The notes under the pieces were generated by a model. That model saw nothing but the letters and a program-made list of their open reading frames with translations. It had not been told where the DNA came from and made no database searches. Shown one piece after another: positions 22,414-33,648 of a stretch of DNA of 52,500 nt. The number at the start of each line of letters is the position of its first letter. Within the stretch, counting starts at the first letter, position 1. Source of the stretch: Halisarca cf. caerulea (taxonomy: Eukaryota; Porifera; Demospongiae; Chondrillida; Halisarcidae). The position numbers and the translations under genes are program-made. Location: assembly GCA_963170055.1 (NCBI GenBank), contig CAUJGJ010000444.1:8548118-8600617 (forward strand), in the 5' to 3' direction.

Positions 22414-22912
22414 ATATTTTGTACATCCAACCTCTCTGCTGATTCAACATACCCAAAACAACTATTCCAAGACCTGCACAGTCATGTTTCGTCCAAACCT
22501 GTATGTTTAAACGCAGAACACACTAAATAGGTCTTATGACTACACCAAACATCTTTAACATTGATAAAACTTTGCCCATATAATAAACGAATGTCTACAA
22601 TATATATAAAGGAAATGGAATTAGACATGTCTTGCTCGGTAATTTCAGGTCTAATGAATTATTAATGATTTATGAATATCATTAAAAGTCAATGAATGCA
22701 ATTAAGAAATCGCATAAATTATTCATGATTACTTTCACACTTCCATTTCATCATGAAAGAAATGGGAATGGAACCCAGAAATGATCCCAAGCTGTGGGCC
22801 TCGCATAAAACATGCACCATCTGCAGTATCTCAATTTTCATTGACAGAAAACGAATATCCTTTTTCCCATGGACATATCCTTTTTCCTATATATATAATA
22901 TATATATACCGT
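22414..22912. other. AT-rich intergenic interval
   Basis: No exon, inverted repeat or array longer than a short (TA)n tract next to 22,905 was seen. Confidence 0.5.
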
Positions 22913-23104
22913 ATTCTCTCTAAAATTTCGACACCCCTAAATTTCATCAGGTAATACCTTAGTGACCATTCTTATTCTTAGACTGACAAATTTCCTGTTT
23001 TCCAATTTTCGTCATGCTACTCTAAATTTCGTCACCACAGGAGGTAATTCCTTGTATTCGTCAAACCGCTGAACCATGTGGAACTTGTGGAATAGAGTAG
23101 TATT

Positions 23105-24491
23105 ATGAAAAGTGGAGTTCACACTCCTTCACCACCGAGTTCTCCTGAGGCAAATTTCTCATTCAGCGATGTGGAAGGGGAATTCTCAGATGTAACGATT
23201 GCTCTGAGTAGCGGCAGTGAGGATAACCTCTCGAAACCGAAGAAGACTAAAATCACGCACTACTTCAAACCATGCTCTTCGAGCATTTTATCGTACGTTC
23301 ACGGGTCCAGTCGGTCTAGTCAGCAGACTTCACCCCCAGTGCAAGCAGGTCAAAAGGCTAATTTGAGTACCAACGATCTCGCCAACGATGAACCCTCTTC
23401 AATTGCAACTGAAGTCTCAAGTAGTAAGTCCAGTAAGATGTGGAAGGCTGCATACACTACGTACTCGTTTTGAAAAAAGCTGGAGGTCTTGGACTTTGCA
23501 AAAGCCCATAGTGAATCTGAAGCATCCAGGCATTTTAAAATTGCAAGGGCGACTCTTCGATCGTGGAAAGGGCTAGAATTACTGCCTAAAGAGACACTCA
23601 AATCATATACAAAAGGCAAGCATTTGAAGAAAGGGTCTGGTAGACCATTATCATACAATCCTGCATTAGAAGAAGAGTTAGTGCAGTGGATTCTGGAGTC
23701 AAGGGATCTGCATATACCCGTCTCGAGAAAAATGATTCAGCAGAAGGCCTTGTCTCTTATTTCCCACAGCAATCCTGGCTTCAAGGCATCTGAGGGCTGG
23801 CTGCAAAAATTCATGGTCCGCAACTCTTTCTCGTTACGTCGTCACACAAGTATCCAGCAGAAATTACCTGCTGCTCCTGAGAAGAAACTGGGAACTTTGC
23901 TAGACAATGTCAAAACCTTGCGTGAGCGTTACAACTTCCCAGAGAATCTTATAATGAATATGGATGAAACTCCGATATTCTCCGACATGCAGAGAGCATG
24001 CACTGTTCATTCAAAATAGAGCACATGAAATAGAATATCACAAGAGTGAAAATTTTGTCACACATCAAGTAAAAGCATGGATGAATGAATCCTTGATGCT
24101 ATGTTGGGCTAAAGAAGTACTGCTGAAGCACACGAAAGGCAAGCACTGCTTCCTTCTGCTTGATTCATTCCATGCACACATCACTGAAAAAGTAACAAAA
24201 TTCCTGCAAAAGTCTAATGTGTCTACAGCAGTCATCCCAAGAGGCTGCACAAGTAAAGTGCAGCCACTTGATGTCTGTATCAACAATCCAATCAAAGACA
24301 CCATTAGGGGGGAGTGGGAAGCATTTCTGATGGAGACAATTGATAAAGCTGGAGACAACGAGGGAGCTTCAAAGACAGACATCGCTAAGTGGATCCATAC
24401 AGCTAACTCTGTATTGCATGGATTCTCAGAGGAAATTAGTCTCCAAAGCATTCAAGGTCTGCGGGATCTCCAACGATTTAGATGGATCTGA
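23105..24491 (+). pseudogene. Tigger/pogo transposase with internal deletion and frameshifts
   Basis: The N-terminal segment (23,105-23,473) is Ser-rich with KITHYFKP, a PCNA-binding-like motif. After a frame change there follow a helix-turn-helix (ASRHFKIARATLRSWK), a CENP-B-type second domain (LEEELVQWILESRDLHIPVS to EGWLQKFMVRNSFSLRR) and MNMDETP, the first catalytic Asp. A frame change and deletion near 24,000 remove the expected stretch between that Asp and KAWMNE. The second Asp is in LLLDSFHAH and the third in KVQPLD, 35 residues later. The Asp-35-Asp spacing and both DNA-binding domains fit the Tigger branch of the DDE_1 group. A terminal acidic segment continues to about 24,648 in another frame. 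It is not functional as it stands. Confidence 0.85.
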
Positions 24492-24741
24492 GAACCACTT
24501 CATCAGATGTACCAAGGAGTTGCCTGAGTTTATTGTACCATATGGGAGAGCTGAAGAATCTGATGAGGAAAGTGACATTTTCCATTCTGAATCGGATGAT
24601 GACTCACATGACTCCAATGATTCAGACGCTGACCATGATTCCACTTAGGACATTCAAGGCCAATAGATTATTTTGGTGTGGATGACATCTACTTATGCAT
24701 TTGTGTTCTACTTGTGTATTTTAACATTTAGTTTCTGTATT

Positions 24742-25188
24742 TCACAGGTTTATTACATTGTTCAGCATTTTATAGTTACTGTAATAATAATTATCAAAAA
24801 AATAGATACATTCAATGCAGGAATACTGGTGGTGTTCAAAGTGTCTTCTTAGTTTCTGAATGTGGCTTTTCTTGCCAATGAAGATTACTTGACATGGAAG
24901 CTCCATACCTCCTTTCTCCTGGCAGTAACGACGTCTGCCTTTAACTTCCCCAACAATGGAACCGTCTTGCTGCAAAAAGTACCAGCACACATTGGATATT
25001 TCCCGCGGAAGATGACCCACGATTTGGGATTCATTTTCGTTCATATGGACAGCTACTGCATACCTATCATGTTCATTATTGCTTCCCTGTCGACGAATAA
25101 ATAATTCACCTGTTTCTGGATGCCAAATATCCCTGTAGTTGTGATAACCGCAAACCGCGTTATCCACAATCAGTTGAAATGGAGCCAT
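24742..25188 (-). CDS. Small HIRAN-domain protein, intact, inside a Tigger-like element
   Basis: This is a single-exon ORF of 148 codons beginning MAPFQLIVDNAVCGYHNYRD. It shows the HIRAN pattern: a G-Y-H/R start, ETGELFIRRQGSNNEHDRYA with the N-x-x-H-D core, AVAVHMNE, IVGHLPREISNVCWYFLQQD and GSIVGEVKG. In HLTF and related proteins HIRAN binds 3' DNA ends, but here no helicase or nuclease domain is attached. The gene is convergent with the transposase and lies before the element's right end. Its reading frame is uninterrupted while the neighbouring transposase is broken, which hints at recent selection or recent arrival. Similar stand-alone HIRAN proteins are, from memory, multi-copy in cnidarians and other animals. 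The last 25 residues (Tyr/Asn-rich) are probably run-through. Confidence 0.75.
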   Translation of the reverse strand: MAPFQLIVDNAVCGYHNYRDIWHPETGELFIRRQGSNNEHDRYAVAVHMNENESQIVGHLPREISNVCWYFLQQDGSIVGEVKGRRRYCQEKGGMELPCQVIFIGKKSHIQKLRRHFEHHQYSCIECIYFFDNYYYSNYKMLNNVINL

Positions 25189-25489
25189 TTTCTCCTTTTA
25201 AAAGCTCGAAGATTGATTCTAGTACAAAAGTGCTCTATAATTTCGTCAGTATTCTATAATTTCGTCTGAAAATTCTATATTTCCGCCAGGCCTAACATTT
25301 GTGGTCTTTTCTATTCTATTCTAATAAAATGCCGAATTTTTCTTTGAATGGTGACGAAATTATATATATATATATATATGGTTTCCGTACCGTAATCGTA
25401 AAATGGTCAAATTACGATTACTTTTTGATATGATTACGAGTTTATGTCAAGCCGTTTGCTGTTGCTACCATACTTTCAAAGCAGAAATC

Positions 25490-25843
25490 CTTGGACATAA
25501 CAGCGGAGGGATGGACTATCACTCTCCCATACCCAGGAAAGTAAGATTAGGACATGTTGAGTCTTGTGAATTGACTTGTGTGCTCAATCTCAGAGATTTT
25601 CTCGACCGCGTTTTTGAATCTTTGCTATTTTCATATGGTGACGGAAAATCTGTCATACAGAAATTGCAAAAGATTGTTGATTGCTTTATGTACACATACA
25701 TAACATATAAAGGTTATACTCGCTGTTTGCGCTGCTTTTTGGGGCTTGGCATCTACAAAAAGTTAAAACAAGGCCTTGAATTCGAGACGTTTGGAAGCGG
25801 CAGCCATTATTTTTATGGCAAAACTGGACATAACTTACCTGTG
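25490..25843 (-). mobile_element. Family B fragment
   Basis: This is the reverse complement of the family's 5' half: TTGGACATAACAGC near the left, TTTCTCGACCGCG in the middle, GCAGCCATTATTTTTATGGC and the terminus ACTGGACATAACTTACCTGT on the right. A 147-codon ORF that crosses it (25,403-25,846, + strand) is a shadow. A 20-bp family A terminus, TTGGACATGTCCCACATGCG, follows at 25,889-25,908. Confidence 0.6.
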
Positions 25844-25929
25844 TAACGATTTAGCTAAAATTCCAGCTTGTTAGCATATTAGAGAGTTTTTGGACATGTC
25901 CCACATGCGAAAGTCCGAATATTTTACGT

Positions 25930-27490
25930 CTCCCAATTCCCCCATGCATGGGCATGTCATCACCAAAGAGGGAATCTCCCCAGACCTCATCAAGTCCCAT
26001 GCAGTATTGGACCACCCAATTTCACTCTCTGAGTTAAGTGGGTTCCGCAGGTATGTTATGTCCGATTTATGGACATAAAACAAAATGGCGTCGTCTTCGT
26101 GGTCCTTCAAATATTCAGCTTGTTTTCTGTTTGAATACGAGTACATCTTCTAAAATCACCTTTTACCGTATCTAAAACATATATGCTTAGTATCTGAATC
26201 GCTAAAAAGATAATTTGACAGTCATGAGTTACGTATGCCGTGTTTTCTTTTACCATATCGAAAAAAGTGAAAATGCCAAATTCCGGTGGTAAAGATCCGG
26301 GCTTTTGCTCACAAAACTAGGTTCAAACAAAAGCACAGATTGAAATCTTACTAAATCGAATTTTGCATCTTGCAGCTCCTTTCCACGGCTGTTATGTCCA
26401 GGGTTTTCTGCTGAAAAAGAAGGTCCTCAGCTACAAGATACTGGACATAAAAGGAATGGGACGACGTACAAAGTCGCAAGATTCGATTTTGGAGGTTTTT
26501 TCCTTTAGGAACAACATACTAAAGTTTCAAAGCCAAACTCAGAGATCTCTACCACCGGAATTTTCGTTAAAGTTTTCCTATCAAACTTGACTGCTCGGTA
26601 GGTTGACATCACATGCAGTCACGTGGTTTGATTACGTCATACCAAGCAAGACGGCCGTGCGTACTGGCAGTATAGCTGCTAAACTAATATTAATACGAAC
26701 GAAATTGTCTCTAGAGAAGCTTAGAACGAAATCAGCAATGAAAGAACACCTTTGGACCTCTGATTTCTAAATGTTTTACTTTGTTCAAGGCGTTTAGCGT
26801 TGAAATCATGTGACCCTTGCGTGAAATTCCTTCTAATGTAAACAAAGTAATTGCTATGTAAACAATACTGCTTTACCATAAACAATCCTCCCCGTTTTCA
26901 GACATAACCTACCTGCGTCCTAGGTTTGGTCAATCAGCTAGGCAAGTTCTCTGCTCGATTGGCTAATTTGTCGTAACCTCTACAGGAACTACTCAATCAC
27001 AAGAGAGCTTGGACATGGGGACCAGCCCAAGAACCAACGATGATCTCATGCAGCAGATGCTTCCTCCTACAGACATGGAGCTATCCTCCTCTAGCAGCAG
27101 CCATCATCTGATTCCAGGATGCCAGTCGCTTTCGCATCTCAGTCGTTAACACACACACAGAGGTGCAGTATTCTCAGATCGAGAAGGAAGCGTTGGCCCT
27201 GGTATGGGTATGAAAGAGGTTTTCCAGCTATGTGATTGGAAAAGTCATTCTTGAGATGGATCACAAACCCCTCATACCCTACTAGGAAAAACTGGCTTCG
27301 ACTGTTTGCCACCTAGAGTGCTGCTTTTTAGACTATGTCTAATGCATTTTGATTACAAGATCAGTCATGTTCCTGGCAAGTTCCTTTACACAGCTTCCTT
27401 TCGTGCACTCCAGTCTCATCACTCAGTAAGACCCATCCAGGATTATAACTATTGTATATACAGTTTGACCTGCAGAGACACTGTACAGCT
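25930..27490 (+). pseudogene. Gypsy polymerase remnant split by a family B element
   Basis: The left piece (to 26,045) encodes GHVITKEGISPDLIKSHAVL and SELSGF, the end of the Gypsy reverse transcriptase thumb. The right piece (from 26,918) resumes LGLVNQLGKFS, the universal continuation, then after damaged sequence YSQIEKEALALVW, MDHKPLIPLL and HVPGKFLYTA of RNase H. There are several stops and frame changes. It is related to but distinct from the remnant at 5,731-6,265. No integrase or LTR was found. Confidence 0.88.
26046..26917 (+). mobile_element. Family B element, complete reference copy, TC target duplication
   Basis: The ends are CGCAGGTATGTTATGTCCGA (26,046) and CAGACATAACCTACCTGCG (ending 26,917), flanked by TC (26,044-26,045 and 26,918-26,919). 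Removing 872 bp plus one TC restores the Gypsy frame S-G-F-L-G-L across the junction. Internal landmarks are ATGGACATAAAACAAAATGG near the 5' end, a CACGGCTGTTATGTCCAG and TGGACATAAAAGG pair in the middle, and TCTACCACCGGAATTTTCG. There is no coding capacity. Confidence 0.92.
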
Positions 27491-28252
27491 GGCTATAATT
27501 TAAGTGCTATGGATGCTTGTTTACACAAGCAAGAAGGCTGTTGGGTGATAATTGCAGGAAGGGTATGGAGATCAAGTCTGAGAAAAATGAAAATAATTTG
27601 ATCTGATGATTTTTGAGTGCAGAGAATGCAAGAGTGTACATATACAGAATCCTGATTCGTTTCATTTTATTGCATATCGCTAATGTAATCTACATGATCT
27701 GGAACTACTATAGTTTCCCAGCATTAGCACTGTAAAACATTTTTTTTGTAATTTATCAATAAAATCATTATTTGTGTTGGAACATAATTGTAAGTTGGCT
27801 AATTATTTATAATTATGATACAGAAATTGTTTGCCACCTACCATATTAATATATATAGATATAATATATTATGCAAATGATGTTTTGTTTTTTACTTTGG
27901 TTCTTATTTCTCACATGCTGCAGTGTGTCACGAAGAATGATACAGGGTGTACTGGATAAGTTCAAAACTGAATTTGATTTTTACTTCAGTTTATTCCCAA
28001 ATTCCAGCAGAAGATATGCCAATCTTCGCTTCTGAGTTTATCCTCCAACTCATTTAATGTATGATCAAAATGACTTCATCTCATATATGTATGCTGTGTA
28101 TTTATAGTATACAGTATTCTCTTTAAGAAATTGCATTTTTTGGGAAATTTGGGCATGGGAAATTTTTGGCATCTGGTTAGTATAGATTGCATTTGAGCAA
28201 AAATTTAATGTTTGACATTGAGGAAAATATAGAATAATTAAACCGATTCATA
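27491..28252. other. AT-rich interval
   Basis: No supportable coding exon or repeat was seen. Short runs of T and A are common. Confidence 0.5.
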
Positions 28253-28480
28253 AGTGGGTATGTTATGTGGATTTACACATAAAACAAAATGGCGGTTGCT
28301 TAACCAGTAAATACCCTACTTTTTTTCTTTTCTGTTTAGGTGTGTGAGTGAAACCAGCATACTGTACAATACTTATACATTATTCCGAAGATTCAAAAGT
28401 ATATGAAAACAAATTCTTTCCAAAAGGTGATCTACTAAATGGTAACACTGTGATCGTACAATTTCTACTTCGAAGGGCTC
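28253..28480 (+). mobile_element. Family B 5'-end fragment
   Basis: GGGTATGTTATGTGGATTTA followed by ACACATAAAACAAAATGGCG matches the first 45 bases of the B copy at 26,046. Similarity fades to the right, and no 3' end is found. Confidence 0.5.
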
Positions 28481-30100
28481 TTACGAAAAGTAAATAACTT
28501 TCACCCTATGGCTTCTTGAAATTTGCCTTTGTTCCTGTTATTATTATACAGTTTTTTAAGTTATTAAAAAATTATCTAAATCATAATATTAATGTAGTAC
28601 ATAACATACTAAATAATAAACGAATACCACATGCACTGAGGGGTCTCAAACATGCAGATGGCTATAGTCTAATGTGGCCATACAAAAAGCCTCTGTAAGC
28701 ATACTGGTACAAAAACCACCGACTCGATCGAAACTGTTTGTTGTTGCTGATGTTTTACTCTTCACCATCTTCTAAAGGGGTCACTAAGATGGAAGAATGT
28801 CTTGTGCAATGGGAGGCCTGCTGGATAGGGCACCCATTACCACGTCTTTTTCTTATCAGTTAGTCTTGTATTCTTTGGGAAAGCATTTGATCTCCTTTCC
28901 CCATTCTGTAAGCAAAGAAAAATGTTGTTACAAGACTTTAAGCCAGTAGTTAAAAGTATAATTGCTTGCAGCCTGTGTGCAAACACTGTACAGTATCTAC
29001 TATTGTGCAAGGTACTAGCTATAGATCAAATTTTGGGTGAAAAACTGACATGGTAAGTGCAACTCCTATACTGCAGTGCCGGAAGGCATACTCAACTATA
29101 GTCAAGATTTGTAGAGGAAAATTCCAGGGAGGCAGTAACACAGCATTGCAAGGACGTCAAAGAAAATCAGTGTACCAGGTGGCTACCTACAGTATTACCT
29201 GTTATATTCTACATAGTACTTTGCATGGGGGGGGGGGGGGGGGGGGTATCTTCTTCCTGGAGAGAAAATTGCTGCATACTGTGTGTGTGCTCTGTTATTC
29301 TACACTTTCCCACCATGTTGTAGAGTCTATGTTCCAACTAAGATAATGTGTTGCGTCATAGCCATAAAAAATGGCCGTTTCTGAACAGAGGCAGAAAATC
29401 GCATTAATTTTACATTTATGGAGTGGAAGTCTTTCTACAAATTTCCTGTTTGTCCACTGTCTGGAATGAAAATACCCACCTCTATAGAATTTCGCTTAGC
29501 AGTAATCGTTATAACCAGGTTAGCGAAGATAAAGTCAGTGTTTGTTCTGATTGTAGATCGATCGTTCGTGATGGCTAACAGTATATTTATTCTCCTTATT
29601 ATTTGACTAAAAGGTTACATCGTTTAGTGCTTTGCAAATTCAGTTGGCTAATAACTTTTGCTAAGTACTGGTGCAACTTTGAAGGCGATCAGCCACTCCA
29701 TAAATGGCGAGATTTTCGTCTAACCATAGATACAACAAAGCACCTCATAGTTCACTTCAAGCTTTTTGTGTGCTGTTACCAAATAATAGTGATTGTTTAA
29801 TGATTTGGAGTATAATAATGATACCCTTTCCTGCACAATGAAGGGTAAAAATGCAAATTGGGACAAAGTTGGGTATCCTTGGGTGGTTGGGGACATGGCC
29901 TTTACTTCTGCCATGGTTAAGCTGCCCAGCCACACTTGCTACTTCTGAACTCCCAATTCATGAAGACAACAATAATGAGTGATAATGTGTATAGCTTGCA
30001 CTTGACACTGCCTTTGACCTGCTTTACCCCACTGTTCCAAATTGTTCCACTTTATCCATAGCTATTACTACAGGACATGAAGTTTGCTTAGCATGTATAT
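28481..30100. other. Interval without recognised genes, with a 20-base G run
   Basis: An uninterrupted run of 20 G lies at 29,227-29,246. The ORF of 98 codons that spans it (29,050-29,346) has no features and includes the poly-Gly made by that run, so I do not call it. Confidence 0.5.
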
Positions 30101-30107
30101 GTACATA

Positions 30108-30167
30108 CCGGGTTTAGTAATATGCATACCCTTGCAATTGGAGAGTGCATATTACTCAAAGGGGTAT
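30108..30167. repeat. Short palindromic element
   Basis: TAGTAATATGCATACCC and the downstream GTGCATATTACTCAAAGGGG form an imperfect inverted repeat of about 25 bp around a 10-base centre. It may be a tiny inverted-repeat element. Confidence 0.4.
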
Positions 30168-30398
30168 GCTAGGCATACATGATTTCAATACAATAACTAC
30201 TAAGCATACACAAGTCATGTACCCATAAGTCTTAGATAAATGTCCAACCAGACTCACCTATAGGAGATATCTTTAGGGGTTTTGAAGGTCCAGATGAACC
30301 ACTGCAACAAATTTGAGAAGTACGTTCAACATGTTCACAATGTATGTACATCAAACAAAATTGCTTCATATTGTAGTGACGTTGCCTTTACGTACCTT

Positions 30399-30478
30399 AA
30401 CGTGTTTACACACAAGCGGTTTAATCCGATTTAACTTTAAAGCGCTTTCTAAACCAGTTTAACGCTCCAGTGTAAATG
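30399..30478. mobile_element. Miniature element with GTTTACAC-type ends
   Basis: CGTGTTTACACACAAGCGG and CCAGTGTAAATGGG are opposed about 80 bp apart, with AAAGCGC and TTTAACGC motifs inside. A similar mini-element, with GTGTTCACACGG ends, lies at 36,728-36,805. No transposase is linked. Confidence 0.4.
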
Positions 30479-30835
30479 GGGTATATGATTCACTGTGCCA
30501 GTAGTTGTAATTGTGTAATGTGATTGAAATAGCAAAAGGATGCCTGGCCCAATTTCTATTACAAGTATACTCTGAGATTGAAACAGCTCCTGGACCGTTA
30601 CAATAACATTAACATTACTGTCAAATGTAGACCTAATTACAATTAATTACAATTATTACATAATTCCCATTATCACAACACTGATGCAGAGTAACTGTTA
30701 TTGTTTGCTTGTATGATTGTAAGACACAGTGTGTAGACTATTAGTGAATCCTAGACAATGTTTAGCTTGAGCTAAGACTGTACTTCACCGTAACATTTGT
30801 TAGTTTGTGATATTTAACATTCAATTTGGTATGGT

Positions 30836-30927
30836 ACGAGGTACCCCATAATCCGACAACCTCCCAATCCAATGTTATCCTCAGGTCCCATATATTGGGT
30901 GTCGGATTAGAGAGGTTTCAGTATAAA
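30836..30927. mobile_element. Miniature Tigger-like element
   Basis: The right end GTGTCGGATTAGAGAGGTTT (continuing CAGTATA) pairs with the left end GAGGTACCCCATAATCCGAC (continuing AACC). The reverse of the right end, CTGAAACCTCTCTAATCCGA, is the typical start of pogo/Tigger elements. It is about 90 bp with no coding content. Confidence 0.55.
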
Positions 30928-30979
30928 ATAATTGGGCCTACTGGTGCATGCTCCATATAAATGTACTGCATCCCTCAGA

Positions 30980-31717
30980 CACAGGGTGTTTATAACCGTC
31001 TGTTGCTTGTTCCGATTGTGGGTGGTGCTTGTTTTCAACATCATCAATTAGCAGCTGTTTTTAATGCGTCTTTCAGATGACGTACGGAAATTCACGTATC
31101 AACAGAATGGGGGAAGAAGGCGACTTCTGATGACGCTACGTATGCCTACATATCCGTGAAACATCACGAAAATGGCACTTTTATTGAGGGCGAAGATAAA
31201 GTTGCTTGGTTAGACCTCAGATGCCTTCGAATCTCACCAAATCCAACTTCGATGGAATCTTAAGATGTTTGTGTTTGTGAAAATTGTTCTGGGCATAGTG
31301 CTACAATCAAGCAGTTTTTCGCAATTGGACCTTTGAAAAAACAGGTTTTTCGGTTATAACTCTATACGAAAGATTATAACCTATAGCCCTGAACGATTTT
31401 CGGATAGCTCATCACTTGCTCTGTTTTTCATGTTGTTTCATGTGAATTGAGAGGAATCTAAAGGTGCGACCGAGGCGAAGTTTGTCTGAAACTGCTATGT
31501 ATTCCTAGCTCGCTATCTTCCTTCAGAAAATAGAAACAATCGCTAGTTAAGTACCAATATGCGCGGAATATAATATATACAACTTTCATCCAGTAAGAAG
31601 AACTGGGCGAAAATCTTGTCAACTAAGTAGAAATGTGATCAATAATTCGTGATTCAGAAGCTATTTCAAGATGGCCATTTTTGCATTTTATTCCTGGACG
31701 GTTATAAATACCCTGTG
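30980..31717 (+). mobile_element. Family G element, complete, GA target duplication
   Basis: The ends are CACAGGGTGTTTATAACCGT (30,980) and ACGGTTATAAATACCCTGTG (ending 31,717), with 19 of 20 bases inverted-identical. The flanks are GA (30,978-30,979 and 31,718-31,719). It is 738 bp long. The right third is repeated at 6,590-6,824. No ORF of note is present. Confidence 0.88.
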
Positions 31718-33141
31718 GAGTTATATTATTAGAAACTTCAATAAATAATAGTCACAATTATTAATGATTTCATTGTGCATTCGATTAATTGTTGTAATGA
31801 AGTTAACGTTTTCTTTGCTTTATTGTATGATATAACATACCTGGTGCAAACACCATCTTATGTCAACTGTTAAAATATTATTTAACAGGAATCTAACTAA
31901 AATGTGCAAATTTGTACCTTCAATGGTACACCAGCTGCAACAGTTGGACATTCAGTCAATATATCAATGTTTTGTAAACAATCAGTGATTGTTTTGTGTT
32001 TAGTTGTCCATTGTTCTCAAAGCAATCCTTTGATGTTATCTTTGATCTTGCTAAGAGGTACAAATTTGTACCATTTCGGCTGTTTTTCATAAAAAATATT
32101 TTAACAGTTTACATAATATATGTAGTGTTTCCAGTGGAATGAGCTGCATGTGTCAAAATGTTAATGGTCAGTATACATTCAATCAGATATAAGCACACCT
32201 TGCATATGATGTCAATTATATAGTTTATTTTATCACAATGATTATGATAGTGATAAATGGTGCACATGAACACTGGCTAGTTAGTCAAATGGGGCAAGTT
32301 TTCCATGCAAAATTGAACTAAACAGCAAAAGTGCATATAATAACACACATTGTCAAAAGACATTGCAATTGAATATTGAATTCTTGCATGTAGTTGAGTC
32401 AATATTTATGCAGATATATGCTAAATATCTGAATATATTTGGCATATACATCTATGTAATATCATTCCGTTGACAATGAACAATATCAAATGCAATCCAA
32501 AATCATTCACTAGTAAAAAACAGATTATTTTTATTGTGTCCAATTATTTATTAAGGGTACCCAAAACACAGCTGATTTTGAGGCAAAAACAACCTGAGGC
32601 CAACTAATTAGTTGGCTTCGAAAATTCCCCACAAGAGTCAACTAATTTGTTGGCTCTATGGATGGGCCAAATGCAACAATTTGCTCAAATATGGGACATT
32701 TCTGGGTGGCCAACATGTTATTCGTACACCAAAGAGAAAACTGCAGCTGAAATGAGGCAATCTTGACACCCTCTTGTTTTGCCTTTCCCGAGATACATCC
32801 CATTTTTGGTTCAAAATCAGAGTAGCTCCAATGAAATGGCCCGAGATTTAGCACAATAACAAGCTTTGTTTACAAATTCTCCAGAATTGTTATGAAAACA
32901 GTAAAAAAGCCAGACGTAGTGGAGGCTACATATAAAATAATTGGACAGGATAAAAAATAGCCTGTTAAAACTAACAACTACAACTAAGAAGAATAAGCAC
33001 TAAGTCTACTCACTGTTACAGCACAACAATGCTAACTGGACAACTGCTCAAACCATGCACAGACAATAGGAAATGATCAATCACACTAATCACATATTAA
33101 CAACAACAATCACACCACACTAGTACTACTACACTACAATC
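31718..33141. other. AT-rich interval with one dispersed repeat
   Basis: 32,865-32,955 is the second copy of the repeat described at 3,569-3,662. Otherwise I see nothing supportable. Confidence 0.5.
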
Positions 33142-33180
33142 TGGATATATGCTAGATATCTTATATCTAGCATATATCCA
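33142..33180. repeat. Perfect 18-bp hairpin with a 3-base loop
   Basis: TGGATATATGCTAGATAT (33,142-33,159), loop CTT, and the exact reverse complement (33,163-33,180). It is long and perfect for its context, but no linked element boundary was found. Confidence 0.85.
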
Positions 33181-33419
33181 TTTTCCATATGATATCTAGA
33201 GGTCCATTCAAGTGAAATTTCTTCATCCTCAATAAAACAGCCAATTCCATGACATTATATGTAGGCACATGCAATGTCACAAAAGTCACCATTTCTTCCC
33301 ATTCTGTTGATCTATGAAATTACAAACATCATCTGAAAGATGCTCAATGACAAGCTAAAACAGCCACTAATGAATGATGTAGCAAACAATCAACAACTAC
33401 AATCCGAACAAGAGAAGGG

Positions 33420-33627
33420 CAGTTATAAATACCCTGCAATGTCATTCCAAGCCGATTCAACATTCGTATATGCCCAAATATACTGTATATTATATAGCTG
33501 TCTGACTCATGAGATACCAGCATGACTAATACTATTTCTTGTAGGCTCCGAAAATATAACATTTTGTCACTATGCAAACTGCACTAGGACCACTATCATA
33601 ACAAATTTGGACATGTTCCATGTATGT
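33420..33627 (-). mobile_element. Family A fragment
   Basis: The sequence from ATACCCTGCAATGTCATTCC through ATTCGTATATGCCCAAATAT to the terminus TTGGACATGTTCCATGTATG matches the inverted 5' part of family A, with many substitutions. Confidence 0.6.
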
Positions 33628-33648
33628 TAATGCACTGATAGATGTGTC

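Larger units (their letters stand above)
22913..25390. mobile_element. Tigger/pogo-like element carrying a transposase remnant and a HIRAN gene
   Basis: The left end CCGTATTCTCTCTAAAATTT (continuing CGACACC) lies in a TA tract. The right end GGTGACGAAATTATA (25,350-25,364) followed by a (TA)n tract and GGTTTCCGTA (25,380-25,389) is its approximate inverse, apparently altered by microsatellite expansion. Subterminal copies of CTATAATTTCGTC and CTAAATTTCGTCACC occur near both ends (22,924-23,037; 25,233-25,266). Between them lie a broken DDE transposase on + and an intact HIRAN ORF on -. The outer boundaries are less certain than the contents. Confidence 0.6.

Noticed and set aside
24065..24451. 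128-codon minus-strand ORF
   Set aside because: Antisense shadow of the Tigger transposase catalytic region.
25403..25846. 147-codon ORF
   Set aside because: It lies over an inverted family B fragment and the frame matches repeat sequence shared with non-coding copies.
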